Part shown: positions 1 through 7,310 of the stretch, one piece after another
Position numbering within the stretch: the first letter of the stretch is position 1
Layout: each line of letters starts with the position of its first letter
From: an uncultured Mesocricetibacter sp.
Lineage (GTDB): Bacteria; Pseudomonadota; Gammaproteobacteria; Enterobacterales; Pasteurellaceae
Length of the DNA stretch: 13,214 bases
Assembly (NCBI GenBank): GCA_905373425.1
Contig: CAJPST010000041.1
Location: forward strand, 1 to 13,214
Direction of reading: 5' to 3'
Position numbers and translations under genes: made by a program
Notes under the pieces: generated by a model
What the model saw: the letters and a program-made list of their open reading frames with translations, nothing else
Database searches by the model: none
Told to the model about the DNA's origin: nothing

Positions 1-1017
1 TTATTATCCTTGGGCTATCCATTGGCGGATTTATTGCAAACCGTTTCGCAACTCAATGGCGTATGCGGTCGGATGGAAATGCTCAATGCGCCGAATAAAC
101 CGACAACTATCGTTGACTACGCCCACACACCTGATGCGTTGGAGAAAGCCTTGCAAGCCGCACGTGTGCATTGCGATGGTAAACTGTGGTGTGTATTTGG
201 TTGTGGAGGAGATCGCGATGCGGGTAAGCGCCCGTTGATGGCCAAAATTGCCGAACAATTTGCGGATTGCGTTATTGCTACCGATGACAATCCGCGTACG
301 GAAGATAATAAAAAAATTATGGCGGATATAATAGCCGGTTTTACTCGCCCTCAAGCGGTGCAAGTTATCCATAATCGTGAGCAGGCAATTCAAACCGCCA
401 TCAAAAGTGCGGTCGAAAACGATGTGATTTTGATTGCAGGAAAAGGCCACGAAGATTACCAAATTATCGGCACGACAAAGCATTACTTCTCCGATCAAGA
501 AGTGGTGAAGAAATATTTAGGTATCGGTCGGCTTATTCCTTTTCTCAAAGGCACAGGTCCTGATCACAAAGGACGCCACATCAAAGATATTTGGGCATTA
601 GATAAATTCTGGTTAGAACATACTCATAATTATATTCAGTGGATTTTTCCATTGGATACCCGTTCCAAAGCCAATCCTCACGCTCCCGTCTTAACAGAAG
701 AAATTTGCCAAAATTGTATTAACGATCAGGCAGTTCAGCAAAATTTATTACATTCGTTGGATTTAATGTTGGATTTCTTCGGATTGTATCGTTTAAATGA
801 GCAGATTTTACCGCAGGACAATTTGAATCCTAAGGATTATATTTGGTTAAAACGTGGCGGACACAATCAATTACGCTTAATTAGGATAATGAAAAGTTTA
901 TCTCTTTTGGGACAAAAAGAACTAGCCCACTCTTTGCAAAACATAATTATTGAGTTGGGACAAACAAAAGGTTTTGTTCAACCGACAATGTTACAGGCTT
1001 GGAAAGATGCGATTTAG
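1..1017 (+). CDS. murE: UDP-MurNAc-L-Ala-D-Glu:meso-diaminopimelate ligase (5'-truncated) fused to a C-terminal OGFr-like domain
   Basis: The gene is open at the left edge (reading frame starts at base 1), so the start, ATP-binding loop and central domain lie outside the window. The first ~173 visible residues are the end of MurE, the cytoplasmic ligase that adds meso-diaminopimelate to UDP-MurNAc-L-Ala-D-Glu. They contain VCGRME, VDYAHTPDALEKAL, CVFGCGGDRD, the DNPR motif (bases 286-297) that marks meso-DAP rather than lysine specificity, and AGKGHEDYQI. E. coli MurE ends about 20 residues after GKGHEDYQI, at a DYSDRVTVARLLG-type tail. Here the equivalent tail (FSDQEVVKKYLG, to about base 522) has no stop and runs on for ~165 residues that match the OGFr conserved domain. 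The whole protein would then be roughly 650 residues instead of ~490. An uptake signal sits at 405-413. The MurE assignment is very secure. The fusion is read directly from an open frame, but loss of a stop by sequencing error cannot be excluded from one sequence. Confidence 0.96.
   Translation, partial: LLSLGYPLADLLQTVSQLNGVCGRMEMLNAPNKPTTIVDYAHTPDALEKALQAARVHCDGKLWCVFGCGGDRDAGKRPLMAKIAEQFADCVIATDDNPRTEDNKKIMADIIAGFTRPQAVQVIHNREQAIQTAIKSAVENDVILIAGKGHEDYQIIGTTKHYFSDQEVVKKYLGIGRLIPFLKGTGPDHKGRHIKDIWALDKFWLEHTHNYIQWIFPLDTRSKANPHAPVLTEEICQNCINDQAVQQNLLHSLDLMLDFFGLYRLNEQILPQDNLNPKDYIWLKRGGHNQLRLIRIMKSLSLLGQKELAHSLQNIIIELGQTKGFVQPTMLQAWKDAI
405..413 (+). repeat. Hin-type DNA uptake signal in murE
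   Basis: Exact AAGTGCGGT, the core used by competent Haemophilus/Pasteurella-branch bacteria to recognise their own DNA. It is read in frame as Ser-Ala-Val. Confidence 0.9.
529..1014 (+). other. OGFr-like conserved domain (C-terminal extension of MurE)
   Basis: This is the part of the murE reading frame beyond the normal MurE end. Recognisable landmarks, in order, are LIPFLKGTGPDHKGR, a DIW turn, LEHTHNYIQWIFPL, NPHAPVLTEEI, LDLMLDFFGL and HNQLRLIRIMKSLSLLG, then a predicted helical end. From memory, these line up with human OGFr (EHNHTYIQWLFPL, MMLEFFGI, HNYLRITRILKSLGELG) and with stand-alone bacterial proteins annotated 'opioid growth factor receptor-related'. The domain looks complete at both ends. 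It has no obvious signal peptide or membrane segment and should be cytosolic like MurE. The biochemical function of bacterial members is unknown to me, and the name gives no reason to infer opioid binding. Hand counts on three 60-base rows (601, 721, 841) give 30-33% G+C, against 45-58% in four MurE rows. The start of murF is also ~32%, so composition alone does not prove transfer. Confidence 0.85.
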
Positions 1018-1127
1018 CTTGAAATATAATGAAAAAAAGGTTTCGGCTTATAAGCTATTTACGACAAGCAGTTATGCGATTGTAAAACAAATTTCTTTAT
1101 ACGAATTGCAGATTAGAAAAAATAAAA
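1018..1127 (+). other. murE-murF intergenic spacer, AT-rich
   Basis: This 110-bp gap interrupts an otherwise tight run of genes. It contains a perfect TATAAT (1025-1030), a 10-bp palindrome GCTTATAAGC (1046-1055) and an 18-codon ORF starting ATG at 1029 (MKKRFRLISYLRQAVMRL, stop 1083-1085) without a ribosome binding site. No GGAG-type site precedes murF. I cannot assign a function. It may be a scar of whatever event placed the OGFr-like segment here. Confidence 0.6.
1025..1030 (+). promoter_or_regulatory. Possible -10 element upstream of murF
   Basis: A perfect TATAAT lies about 98 bases before the murF start. The best -35-like hexamer, TTGGAA at 999-1004, is 20 bases away, which is too far for a good sigma-70 promoter, and there is no extended -10 TG. 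In AT-rich DNA a chance match is quite possible, so this is only a candidate. Confidence 0.22.
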
Positions 1128-2510
1128 ATGATTAAACTCAATATTAAACAGATTAATGAAATTCTTAACGGCAAATTGCTCGGTGATGAAAACGTAGATG
1201 TGGAAAATATCAGCACGGATACGCGCCAAAGTACTCCAAACGGCTTATTCTTCGCCTTAAAAGGAGAAAATTTTGATGCGCATGATTATTTACAAAATGC
1301 GCTAGAGCAAGGTTGTGTTGCTGTGGTAGTAGAGCATGAGTGTGAAATTCATGTGCCACAAATTGTAGTACCGGACACCCGTTTAGCCTTAGGGCAACTG
1401 GCAAAATGGCTGAAAGCAAAAATTAACCCGTTAACCGTAGCAATGACAGGTTCATCGGGCAAAACTACCGTAAAGGAAATGACGGCCGCTATTTTACAGC
1501 AAAGTGCGGTGCATTTTGACGATGTTTTATTTACCCAAGGCAATTTTAATAACGATATCGGGGTGCCACTAACTTTATTACGCTTAACTGAAAAACATAA
1601 ATTTGCCGTTATTGAATTGGGCGCAAATCACTTGGGCGAAATCGCGTATACAACAAATTTAGTCTGCCCCAATGTAGCCTTGGTGAATAATGTTGCGGCA
1701 GCGCATTTGGAAGGATTTGGTAGTATTGATGGAGTCGCGAGAGCGAAAGGTGAGATTTATCGCGGATTGAATGCTTTCGGTACGGCGATCATGAATTTGG
1801 ATTGTTGTTATCCGGAATTATGGCAGGAAGAGATTGGGACACGGAAAGTGCGGTCTTTTTCCATAATCAATTCGCAAGCGGATTATTACGCCGATAGTAT
1901 TCAATTTACCGAAACGGGTTCCCGTTTTATTTTGCATACTCCAAAGGGCTGGATTGAGATCTGTTTACCTTATTTAGGGGAGCATAATATTGCTAATGCA
2001 TTGGCGGCCACTGCATTAGCAATGAGTGTCGGGGCGAATTTGCAAGAAGTAAAACGTGGACTGGAACAAAAGATGCAGGTGAAAGGGCGTTTATTTCCGA
2101 TTCAACCTTGTGAAAATTTGCTGCTATTGGACGATACTTATAATGCCAACGTGGATTCTTTACAGTCGGCTATTAATGTTTTGCAAAAATATTCGGCTTT
2201 TCGCATTTTAGTTGTTGGCGATATGGCCGAATTAGGAGAAAATAGTCAGCTTTGCCACCAACAAGTGGCGGATTTTGCAAAAAATGCAAAGTTGGATTTT
2301 GTTGTGAGCTTCGGTGACGAAAGCAAGGTGATTTCGGCAGCCTGTGGCGGAAAACATTTTAACGATAAGATAAAAATGACAAAAAAACTGAGCGCACTTA
2401 TTGAGCAAAAACTAAAAGGCAACCGGGAAGTTGTGTTATTAGCTAAGGGATCTCGGCGAATGAAGATGGAAGATGTGATCAATTCATTAAAGGATAATTT
2501 CGTATGTTAG
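1128..2510 (+). CDS. murF: UDP-MurNAc-tripeptide:D-alanyl-D-alanine ligase
   Basis: MurF adds the D-Ala-D-Ala dipeptide to UDP-MurNAc-tripeptide in the cytoplasm, completing the pentapeptide precursor. The 460-residue protein is close to E. coli MurF (452). Visible landmarks are STDTRQ near residue 29 (substrate-binding N-terminal domain), the ATP-binding loop GSSGKTT at 108-114, TQGNFNNDIGVPLTLL near 136-151, ELGANHLGEI, GEHNIANALAA at 284-294, KGR at 319-321 and DDTYNAN at 335-341, and a KGSRRMKMEDV end. The ATG at 1128 fits the family N-terminus, but no convincing Shine-Dalgarno precedes it; the upstream bases are almost all A and T. Two uptake signals lie inside (1502-1510, 1846-1854). 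The end overlaps mraY by 7 bases, implying translational coupling downstream. Confidence 0.97.
   Translation: MIKLNIKQINEILNGKLLGDENVDVENISTDTRQSTPNGLFFALKGENFDAHDYLQNALEQGCVAVVVEHECEIHVPQIVVPDTRLALGQLAKWLKAKINPLTVAMTGSSGKTTVKEMTAAILQQSAVHFDDVLFTQGNFNNDIGVPLTLLRLTEKHKFAVIELGANHLGEIAYTTNLVCPNVALVNNVAAAHLEGFGSIDGVARAKGEIYRGLNAFGTAIMNLDCCYPELWQEEIGTRKVRSFSIINSQADYYADSIQFTETGSRFILHTPKGWIEICLPYLGEHNIANALAATALAMSVGANLQEVKRGLEQKMQVKGRLFPIQPCENLLLLDDTYNANVDSLQSAINVLQKYSAFRILVVGDMAELGENSQLCHQQVADFAKNAKLDFVVSFGDESKVISAACGGKHFNDKIKMTKKLSALIEQKLKGNREVVLLAKGSRRMKMEDVINSLKDNFVC
1502..1510 (+). repeat. Hin-type DNA uptake signal in murF (first)
   Basis: Exact AAGTGCGGT, preceded by an additional A as in the 10-base form of the core. 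It is read as Ser-Ala-Val. Confidence 0.9.
1846..1854 (+). repeat. Hin-type DNA uptake signal in murF (second)
   Basis: Exact AAGTGCGGT followed by a T-rich tract, as in the extended consensus. It is read as Lys-Val-Arg. Confidence 0.9.
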
Positions 2511-3586
2511 TCTGGCTGGCAGAATATTTACAGCAATATATTAGCGGTTTTAATGTGGTTTCTTATATTTCGGTGCGTGCGACAATGGCACTATTGACCG
2601 CATTGATTGTTTCATTATGGATCGGACCGTCGGTTATTCGTCGTTTACAATTATTAAAATTCGGTCAGGAAGTCCGCCATGACGGACCGGAAAGCCACTT
2701 CAGTAAACGCGGTACGCCAACTATGGGTGGAGTGATGATTCTGTTCGCAATTACGCTTAGTACATTATTGTGGACTAATCTGACTAACCCGTATATTTGG
2801 TTTAGTCTGTTCATTTTATTGGGCTATGGCGCAGTAGGATTTGTCGATGATTATCGTAAGATTACGCGTAAAAATACCGATGGTTTAATCGGACGTTGGA
2901 AATATTTTTGGTTATCCGTGATTGCACTGGTCGGTATTTTTGGAATGTATGCCGTGGGGAAAGATACCGACGCAACACGTTTGGTGGTACCGTTTTTTAA
3001 AGATATTATGCCTCAGCTTGGCTTATTTTATATCGTATTAGCATACTTTGTTATTGTCGGCACCAGTAATGCTGTGAATTTTACCGACGGCTTGGACGGG
3101 TTGGCAATTATGCCGACGGTTTTTGTTGCCGGTGCTTTTGCGTTAATTGCATGGGCTACAGGTAATGTTGAATGGGCAAAATATTTGTATATCCCTCATC
3201 TTAAGTTTAGTTCCGAATTGGTGATTTTTTGTACCTCAATTGTGGGTGCCGGACTCGGTTTTTTGTGGTTTAACACTTACCCGGCACAAGTTTTTATGGG
3301 TGATGTCGGTTCATTGGCATTAGGTGGGGCTTTAGGTGTTGTGGCAGTTTTGGTTCGTCAGGAGTTTTTGCTGTTCATTATGGGCGGGGTATTTGTGATG
3401 GAAACCTTGTCGGTAATGTTGCAGGTCGGCTCTTACAAATTACGTAAAAAACGAATTTTCCGCATGGCACCGATTCATCATCATTACGAGCTAAAAGGCT
3501 GGCCTGAGCCACGAGTGATTATTCGTTTCTGGATTATTTCTTTAATGTTGGTATTAATGGGTCTAGTGACACTTAAATTGCGCTAG
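2504..3586 (+). CDS. mraY: Phospho-N-acetylmuramoyl-pentapeptide transferase (lipid I synthase)
   Basis: MraY is an integral inner-membrane enzyme that moves phospho-MurNAc-pentapeptide from UDP to undecaprenyl phosphate, making lipid I. The length (360 residues) equals that of the E. coli protein. About ten hydrophobic segments are visible. Diagnostic motifs are SKRGTPTMGG (67-76), the two aspartates of VDDYRK (D115, D116), NFTDGLDGLA (192-201), the third catalytic aspartate in MGDVGS (D267) and the HHH motif in MAPIHHHYELKGWPE (H325-327). The ATG at 2504 lies inside the last codons of murF, and an AAGGA site at 2490-2494 gives a good 9-base spacing. Nothing is missing or odd. Confidence 0.98.
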   Translation: MLVWLAEYLQQYISGFNVVSYISVRATMALLTALIVSLWIGPSVIRRLQLLKFGQEVRHDGPESHFSKRGTPTMGGVMILFAITLSTLLWTNLTNPYIWFSLFILLGYGAVGFVDDYRKITRKNTDGLIGRWKYFWLSVIALVGIFGMYAVGKDTDATRLVVPFFKDIMPQLGLFYIVLAYFVIVGTSNAVNFTDGLDGLAIMPTVFVAGAFALIAWATGNVEWAKYLYIPHLKFSSELVIFCTSIVGAGLGFLWFNTYPAQVFMGDVGSLALGGALGVVAVLVRQEFLLFIMGGVFVMETLSVMLQVGSYKLRKKRIFRMAPIHHHYELKGWPEPRVIIRFWIISLMLVLMGLVTLKLR

Positions 3587-3596
3587 GAAATGACAT

Positions 3597-4916
3597 ATGG
3601 ACTACAAAAACAAAAAAATCAGCGTCATTGGACTAGGCAAAACCGGATTATCTTGCGTGGATTTTCTCTTGAAAAAGCAAGCGAATGTACGCGTAATTGA
3701 TACTCGCACCAATCCATCAGGTGTCGCACAATTGGCAAAAAACGTTCCATTGCATACGGGCGAATTAAATCAAGATTGGCTTTTACAAAGCGATATGATT
3801 GTTATCAGCCCGGGATTGGCGGTGAAAACACCCGAAATTCAGACCGCACTTCGTTGCGGTGTCGAAGTGGTCGGCGATATTGAATTGTTCTGTCGTGAAG
3901 CCAATGCACTGAATAAACCGATTATCGCAATTACAGGCTCTAACGGCAAAAGCACTGTCACTACATTAGTCACTGAAATGGCGAAAGCGGATGGGCTGAA
4001 AGTTGGAATGGGCGGTAATATTGGCATTCCGGCATTGTCTTTATTAGAACAAGATTATGATCTTTATGTGCTCGAATTATCAAGCTTTCAGTTGGAAACT
4101 ACCTATAGTCTGAAAGCGAAGGTGGCAACGGTATTAAATGTGACTGAAGATCATATGAACCGTTATACGAACTTGGAAGATTATCGTCAGGCAAAATTAC
4201 GGATTTATGCAAATTGCCATACGGCAATTGTGAACGCACAAGATCCGCTCAGTAAAGAGGATGGTCAACAAAGTGCGCAGGTACAACTGAGTTTTGGCGA
4301 GGATAATGCCGATTATCAATTAAAAAGTGAAAACGGTAGATTGTATTTAATGGCAGAAGGCGAAATACTTCTGCCTTGTGATGAAATGAAATTGGTTGGC
4401 CGACATAATTATATGAATGCTTTGGCGGCAACGGCATTGGCGCAAGCGGCAGGAGTAAAAACTCATGGAATTTTGACCGCACTTCGTACTTTTACGGGCT
4501 TAGAGCATCGTTTCCAACTGGTTCATCATGCCGATGGTATTCGTTGGATAAACGATTCCAAAGCTACTAATGTTGGTAGCACGGTCGCAGCGTTAACAGG
4601 ATTGCACTTAGAAGGCAGATTACATTTGTTACTCGGTGGCGATGGAAAAGGGACGGATTTTTCCGAATTAGCGGAATTGATCAATAAACCTGAAATTTTT
4701 TGTTATTGCTTCGGTCAAGATGGCAGACAACTGGCTGCATTATCCGCTCAAAGTCAATTATTTGACACAATGGAACAAGCTATTGAAGCATTACGACCGA
4801 GTTTAAAAAACGGCGATATGGTTTTGTTATCGCCTGCTTGTGCGAGCTTGGATCAATTCGTATCTTTTGAAAAGCGCGGTGAAGAATTTGCCCGCTTGGC
4901 ACAATTAAGTCGTTAG
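3597..4916 (+). CDS. murD: UDP-MurNAc-L-alanine:D-glutamate ligase
   Basis: MurD is the cytoplasmic ligase that adds D-glutamate to UDP-MurNAc-L-Ala. It has 439 residues against 438 in E. coli. An N-terminal dinucleotide-like fold begins VIGLGKTG. The ATP loop is GSNGKST at 114-120. The lysine in DYRQAKLRIY (K200) matches the position of the carbamylated Mur-ligase lysine. HNYMNALAA follows at 270-278, then HRFQ, NDSKATN (319-325), LGGDGKGTDF and the LSPACASLDQF end, which contains the D-Glu-binding serine region. The gene starts 10 bases after mraY, with AGGA overlapping the mraY stop. Two uptake signals in reverse orientation (3843-3851, 4476-4484) both encode Thr-Ala-Leu followed by Arg. 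Confidence 0.98.
   Translation: MDYKNKKISVIGLGKTGLSCVDFLLKKQANVRVIDTRTNPSGVAQLAKNVPLHTGELNQDWLLQSDMIVISPGLAVKTPEIQTALRCGVEVVGDIELFCREANALNKPIIAITGSNGKSTVTTLVTEMAKADGLKVGMGGNIGIPALSLLEQDYDLYVLELSSFQLETTYSLKAKVATVLNVTEDHMNRYTNLEDYRQAKLRIYANCHTAIVNAQDPLSKEDGQQSAQVQLSFGEDNADYQLKSENGRLYLMAEGEILLPCDEMKLVGRHNYMNALAATALAQAAGVKTHGILTALRTFTGLEHRFQLVHHADGIRWINDSKATNVGSTVAALTGLHLEGRLHLLLGGDGKGTDFSELAELINKPEIFCYCFGQDGRQLAALSAQSQLFDTMEQAIEALRPSLKNGDMVLLSPACASLDQFVSFEKRGEEFARLAQLSR
3843..3851 (-). repeat. Hin-type DNA uptake signal in murD (first)
   Basis: Exact ACCGCACTT on the + strand, the reverse complement of the core. It is read in frame as Thr-Ala-Leu. Confidence 0.9.
4476..4484 (-). repeat. Hin-type DNA uptake signal in murD (second)
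   Basis: Exact ACCGCACTT preceded by TTTTG, again coding Thr-Ala-Leu. Confidence 0.9.
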
Positions 4917-4924
4917 GGGACGGA

Positions 4925-6115
4925 ATGGAATTACTGGGCAGAATAAAACAAAGTTGCACTCGTTGGACAACCCTGACGCCGAGTAGCTTGCTTTATGATC
5001 GTGCTTTGGTATGGTTGTTTATTGTGCTGTTGTGTATCGGTTTTATTATGGTAACTTCCGCTTCCATTCCGGTAGGAACCCGCCTGTTTAACGATCCGTT
5101 TTATTTTGCCAAACGCGATGCATTTTATGTTCTGATCTCAATGGGGGCTTGCTATTACTTTTTGCAAGTACCGATGGATAAGTGGGAAAAATGGCATTGG
5201 CGCATTTTTTTTATTGCTTTAGCTCTACTGGCTTTAGTGGCAGTACCCGGTATTGGGCGTGAAGTGAATGGTGCGAGACGGTGGATTCCCATAGTCGTTT
5301 TTAATTTTCAGCCTGCGGAATTTGCTAAACTTGCGTTAATCTGTTTTTTGGCAGGTTATTTTACTCGGCGCTATGATGAAGTACGTAGCCGAAAATTGAG
5401 TGCGGTAAAGCCTTTTATAGTAGTTACGGTATTCGGGCTGTTTTTGCTTTTTCAGCCTGATTTGGGTAGTACGGTGGTACTATTTGTAATTACTTTCGGA
5501 ATGCTTTTTATTGTGGGGGCACACATTTGGCAGTTTATTGGTTTGCTTGGGATAGGGATCTTTCTATTTATCGTCTTGGTACTTACCTCGGCTTACCGTT
5601 TAAAGCGGATTACAGGCTTTTTAGAGCCGTTTAAAGATCCGCTTGGTTCCGGTTACCAGTTATCCAACTCTCTCATGGCATTCGGACGTGGCGAGTTCAG
5701 TGGCGAAGGTTTGGGTAATTCCATTTTAAAATTAGAATATTTGCCTGAAGCACATACGGATTTTGTAATGGCCGTAGTGGGAGAAGAGTTTGGCTTCATC
5801 GGTATTCTTTTTATTGTTTTGTTACTTGGCTTATTAGTATTTCGTGCAATGAAAATCGGGCGTGAAGCGCTGGTTTTGGAACAGCGTTTTAAAGGTTTTT
5901 TTGCTTTAGGGATTAGTTTTTGGGTTTTCTTCCAAGGTTTCGTGAATCTAGGAATGGCGATGGGATTGCTTCCTACTAAAGGTTTAACTTTTCCTTTAAT
6001 TAGCTATGGCGGTTCCAGTTTAGTTATTATGGCAATCAGTATTTCCGTGTTATTGCGTATAGATCATGAAAATCGTTTGATGCGTGGCGGTCATGCGCGA
6101 TTGAAAGACGATTAA
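4925..6115 (+). CDS. ftsW: Septal peptidoglycan glycosyltransferase of the SEDS family
   Basis: FtsW is a multi-spanning membrane protein that polymerises lipid II into septal glycan strands together with the transpeptidase FtsI (PBP3). It has 396 residues (E. coli FtsW 414), with a short cytoplasmic N-terminus and about ten membrane segments. Family motifs are NGARRWI (115-121), FQPAEFAKL, QPDLGST, LSNSLMAFGRGEFSGEGLGNS, PEAHTDFVMAVVGEE, whose aspartate (D279) is the catalytic position in FtsW/RodA, and GLLPTKGLTFPLISYGGSS. The start is 8 bases after the murD stop, with AGGGGA (4915-4920) as ribosome binding site. Synteny between murD and murG separates it from the paralogue RodA. Confidence 0.97.
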   Translation: MELLGRIKQSCTRWTTLTPSSLLYDRALVWLFIVLLCIGFIMVTSASIPVGTRLFNDPFYFAKRDAFYVLISMGACYYFLQVPMDKWEKWHWRIFFIALALLALVAVPGIGREVNGARRWIPIVVFNFQPAEFAKLALICFLAGYFTRRYDEVRSRKLSAVKPFIVVTVFGLFLLFQPDLGSTVVLFVITFGMLFIVGAHIWQFIGLLGIGIFLFIVLVLTSAYRLKRITGFLEPFKDPLGSGYQLSNSLMAFGRGEFSGEGLGNSILKLEYLPEAHTDFVMAVVGEEFGFIGILFIVLLLGLLVFRAMKIGREALVLEQRFKGFFALGISFWVFFQGFVNLGMAMGLLPTKGLTFPLISYGGSSLVIMAISISVLLRIDHENRLMRGGHARLKDD

Positions 6116-6157
6116 CAAGTACATCATTTAAAAAGAAGAATAATAAAGGATAACTTT

Positions 6158-7216
6158 GTGGCAGAGAATAAAAAGAAATTATTAATAATGGCAGGTGGAA
6201 CGGGGGGACACGTTTTCCCGGCCATTGCTGTGGCCCAATATTTACAGAAATTAGGCTGGGAAATCTGTTGGCTCGGTACGAAAGATCGTATGGAAGCCCA
6301 ACTTGTACCGAAGCATGGTATTCCTATTGAATTTATTCAAATTTCAGGAGTGCGTGGTAAAGGCATTTTAGCTTTGTTAAAAGCGCCATTTGCGGTTTTT
6401 AGGGCTGTTTTGCAGGCTAAAAAAATTATTCGGGAACAAAAACCTAACGCAGTATTAGGAATGGGAGGCTATGTTTCGGGGCCGGGAGGTATTGCGGCAA
6501 AATGGAGTGGTGTTCCTGTAATATTACACGAACAAAATGCAGTTGCCGGATTAACCAACGTATATTTAGCAAAAATTGCTACCCGCGTCTTGCAGGCCTT
6601 CCCAATGGCGTTTCCGAATACCGAAACGGTCGGCAATCCGGTGCGGGAAGATTTATTTGCAATGCCTGCTCCTGAACAGCGTTTTGCAGAACGTTCCGGT
6701 AAGTTACGCTTATTGGTTGTTGGCGGAAGCCAAGGAGCTCAAGTATTAAACCAGGTGATCCCGGAGGTGGTTAAACGCCTTGTGGAGAAATTGGAAGTAC
6801 GCCATCAAGTCGGTGCCAAAAATGTAGAAAAAGTGACCGCACTTTATCCGTCGGAAGCTGATTTTCACATAACCGAATTTATTGATGATATGGCTGAGGC
6901 CTATGCCTGGGCGGATATTGTAATTTGTCGTTCGGGCTCATTAACGGTGTGCGAACTGGCAGCTGTGGGAACCCCGGCGATTTTTGTGCCGTTTCAACAT
7001 AAGGATCAGCAGCAGTATTTAAATGCTAAGTATTTGGCTGATGTGGGAGCAGCAAAAATTGTGCAACAGTCGGAATTAAATGCGGAGGTTTTAGTTAATC
7101 TGTTAAATGAACTAGATCGTTCCAAATTATTGGAAATGGCGGTTAAAGCCAAACAGATGTCAGCTCCGAAAGCGGCGCAACGGGTAGCCGAAGTGATTAT
7201 TGAAAACGCAAAATAA
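6158..7216 (+). CDS. murG: UDP-GlcNAc:lipid I N-acetylglucosaminyltransferase (lipid II synthase)
   Basis: MurG is a peripheral inner-membrane GT-B glycosyltransferase that adds GlcNAc to lipid I to give lipid II. It has 352 residues (E. coli 355). Motifs seen are GGTGGHVFPA (13-22), GMGGYVSGPGG (101-111), HEQNAVAGLTN (124-134), VGNPVR, VGGSQGA (188-194), and the UDP-GlcNAc-binding stretch ICRSGSLTVCELAAVGTPAI followed by FQHKDQQQ. The start is GTG at 6158, supported by AAAGGA at 6145-6150 with 7-base spacing; no ATG fits upstream. One reverse uptake signal lies at 6836-6844. The gap from ftsW is 42 bases with no recognisable signal other than the ribosome binding site. Confidence 0.98.
   Translation: MAENKKKLLIMAGGTGGHVFPAIAVAQYLQKLGWEICWLGTKDRMEAQLVPKHGIPIEFIQISGVRGKGILALLKAPFAVFRAVLQAKKIIREQKPNAVLGMGGYVSGPGGIAAKWSGVPVILHEQNAVAGLTNVYLAKIATRVLQAFPMAFPNTETVGNPVREDLFAMPAPEQRFAERSGKLRLLVVGGSQGAQVLNQVIPEVVKRLVEKLEVRHQVGAKNVEKVTALYPSEADFHITEFIDDMAEAYAWADIVICRSGSLTVCELAAVGTPAIFVPFQHKDQQQYLNAKYLADVGAAKIVQQSELNAEVLVNLLNELDRSKLLEMAVKAKQMSAPKAAQRVAEVIIENAK
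6836..6844 (-). repeat. Hin-type DNA uptake signal in murG
   Basis: Exact ACCGCACTT, followed by T on the + strand. It codes Thr-Ala-Leu in a poorly conserved surface stretch after the GT-B linker. Confidence 0.9.
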
Positions 7217-7310
7217 TCTGTTTTTATCGTGCAGTTAAAGTGCGGTGAAAATTTTCAGCGTTTTTGCAATAACATGTCAAACCCGAGAATTCAGATTTAA
7301 AGGATAAAAC
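7217..7310 (+). other. murG-murC intergenic spacer
   Basis: The 94-bp spacer holds one full uptake signal followed by the A/T tracts of the extended consensus (7238 to about 7265), including the palindrome TGAAAATTTTCA (7246-7257), and the murC ribosome binding site AAAGGA (7299-7304). I see no convincing promoter or terminator. Confidence 0.6.
7238..7246 (+). repeat. Hin-type DNA uptake signal between murG and murC
   Basis: Exact AAGTGCGGT with both A/T-rich tracts of the 29-base extended consensus downstream (GAAAATTTT and GTTTTT). It is the only single, unpaired intergenic copy. Confidence 0.92.

Noticed and set aside
31..498. 155-codon - strand ORF opposite murE
   Set aside because: It lies entirely under strongly conserved MurE coding sequence and its product shows no recognisable domain; an antisense shadow.
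1029..1085. 18-residue basic mini-ORF in the murE-murF gap
   Set aside because: No ribosome binding site, no family resemblance, too short to support as a gene; mentioned only within the spacer entry.
950..1135. 61-codon + strand ORF (TTG start) bridging the end of the MurE-OGFr frame and the murF start
   Set aside because: Weak start codon, no ribosome binding site, overlaps both neighbours out of frame, and the predicted peptide resembles nothing I know; most likely chance in AT-rich DNA.
7217..7310. Promoter in the murG-murC spacer (TTGCAA near 7264)
   Set aside because: No -10 hexamer with more than weak similarity at 15-19 bases downstream; the A/T tracts are explained by the extended uptake signal.
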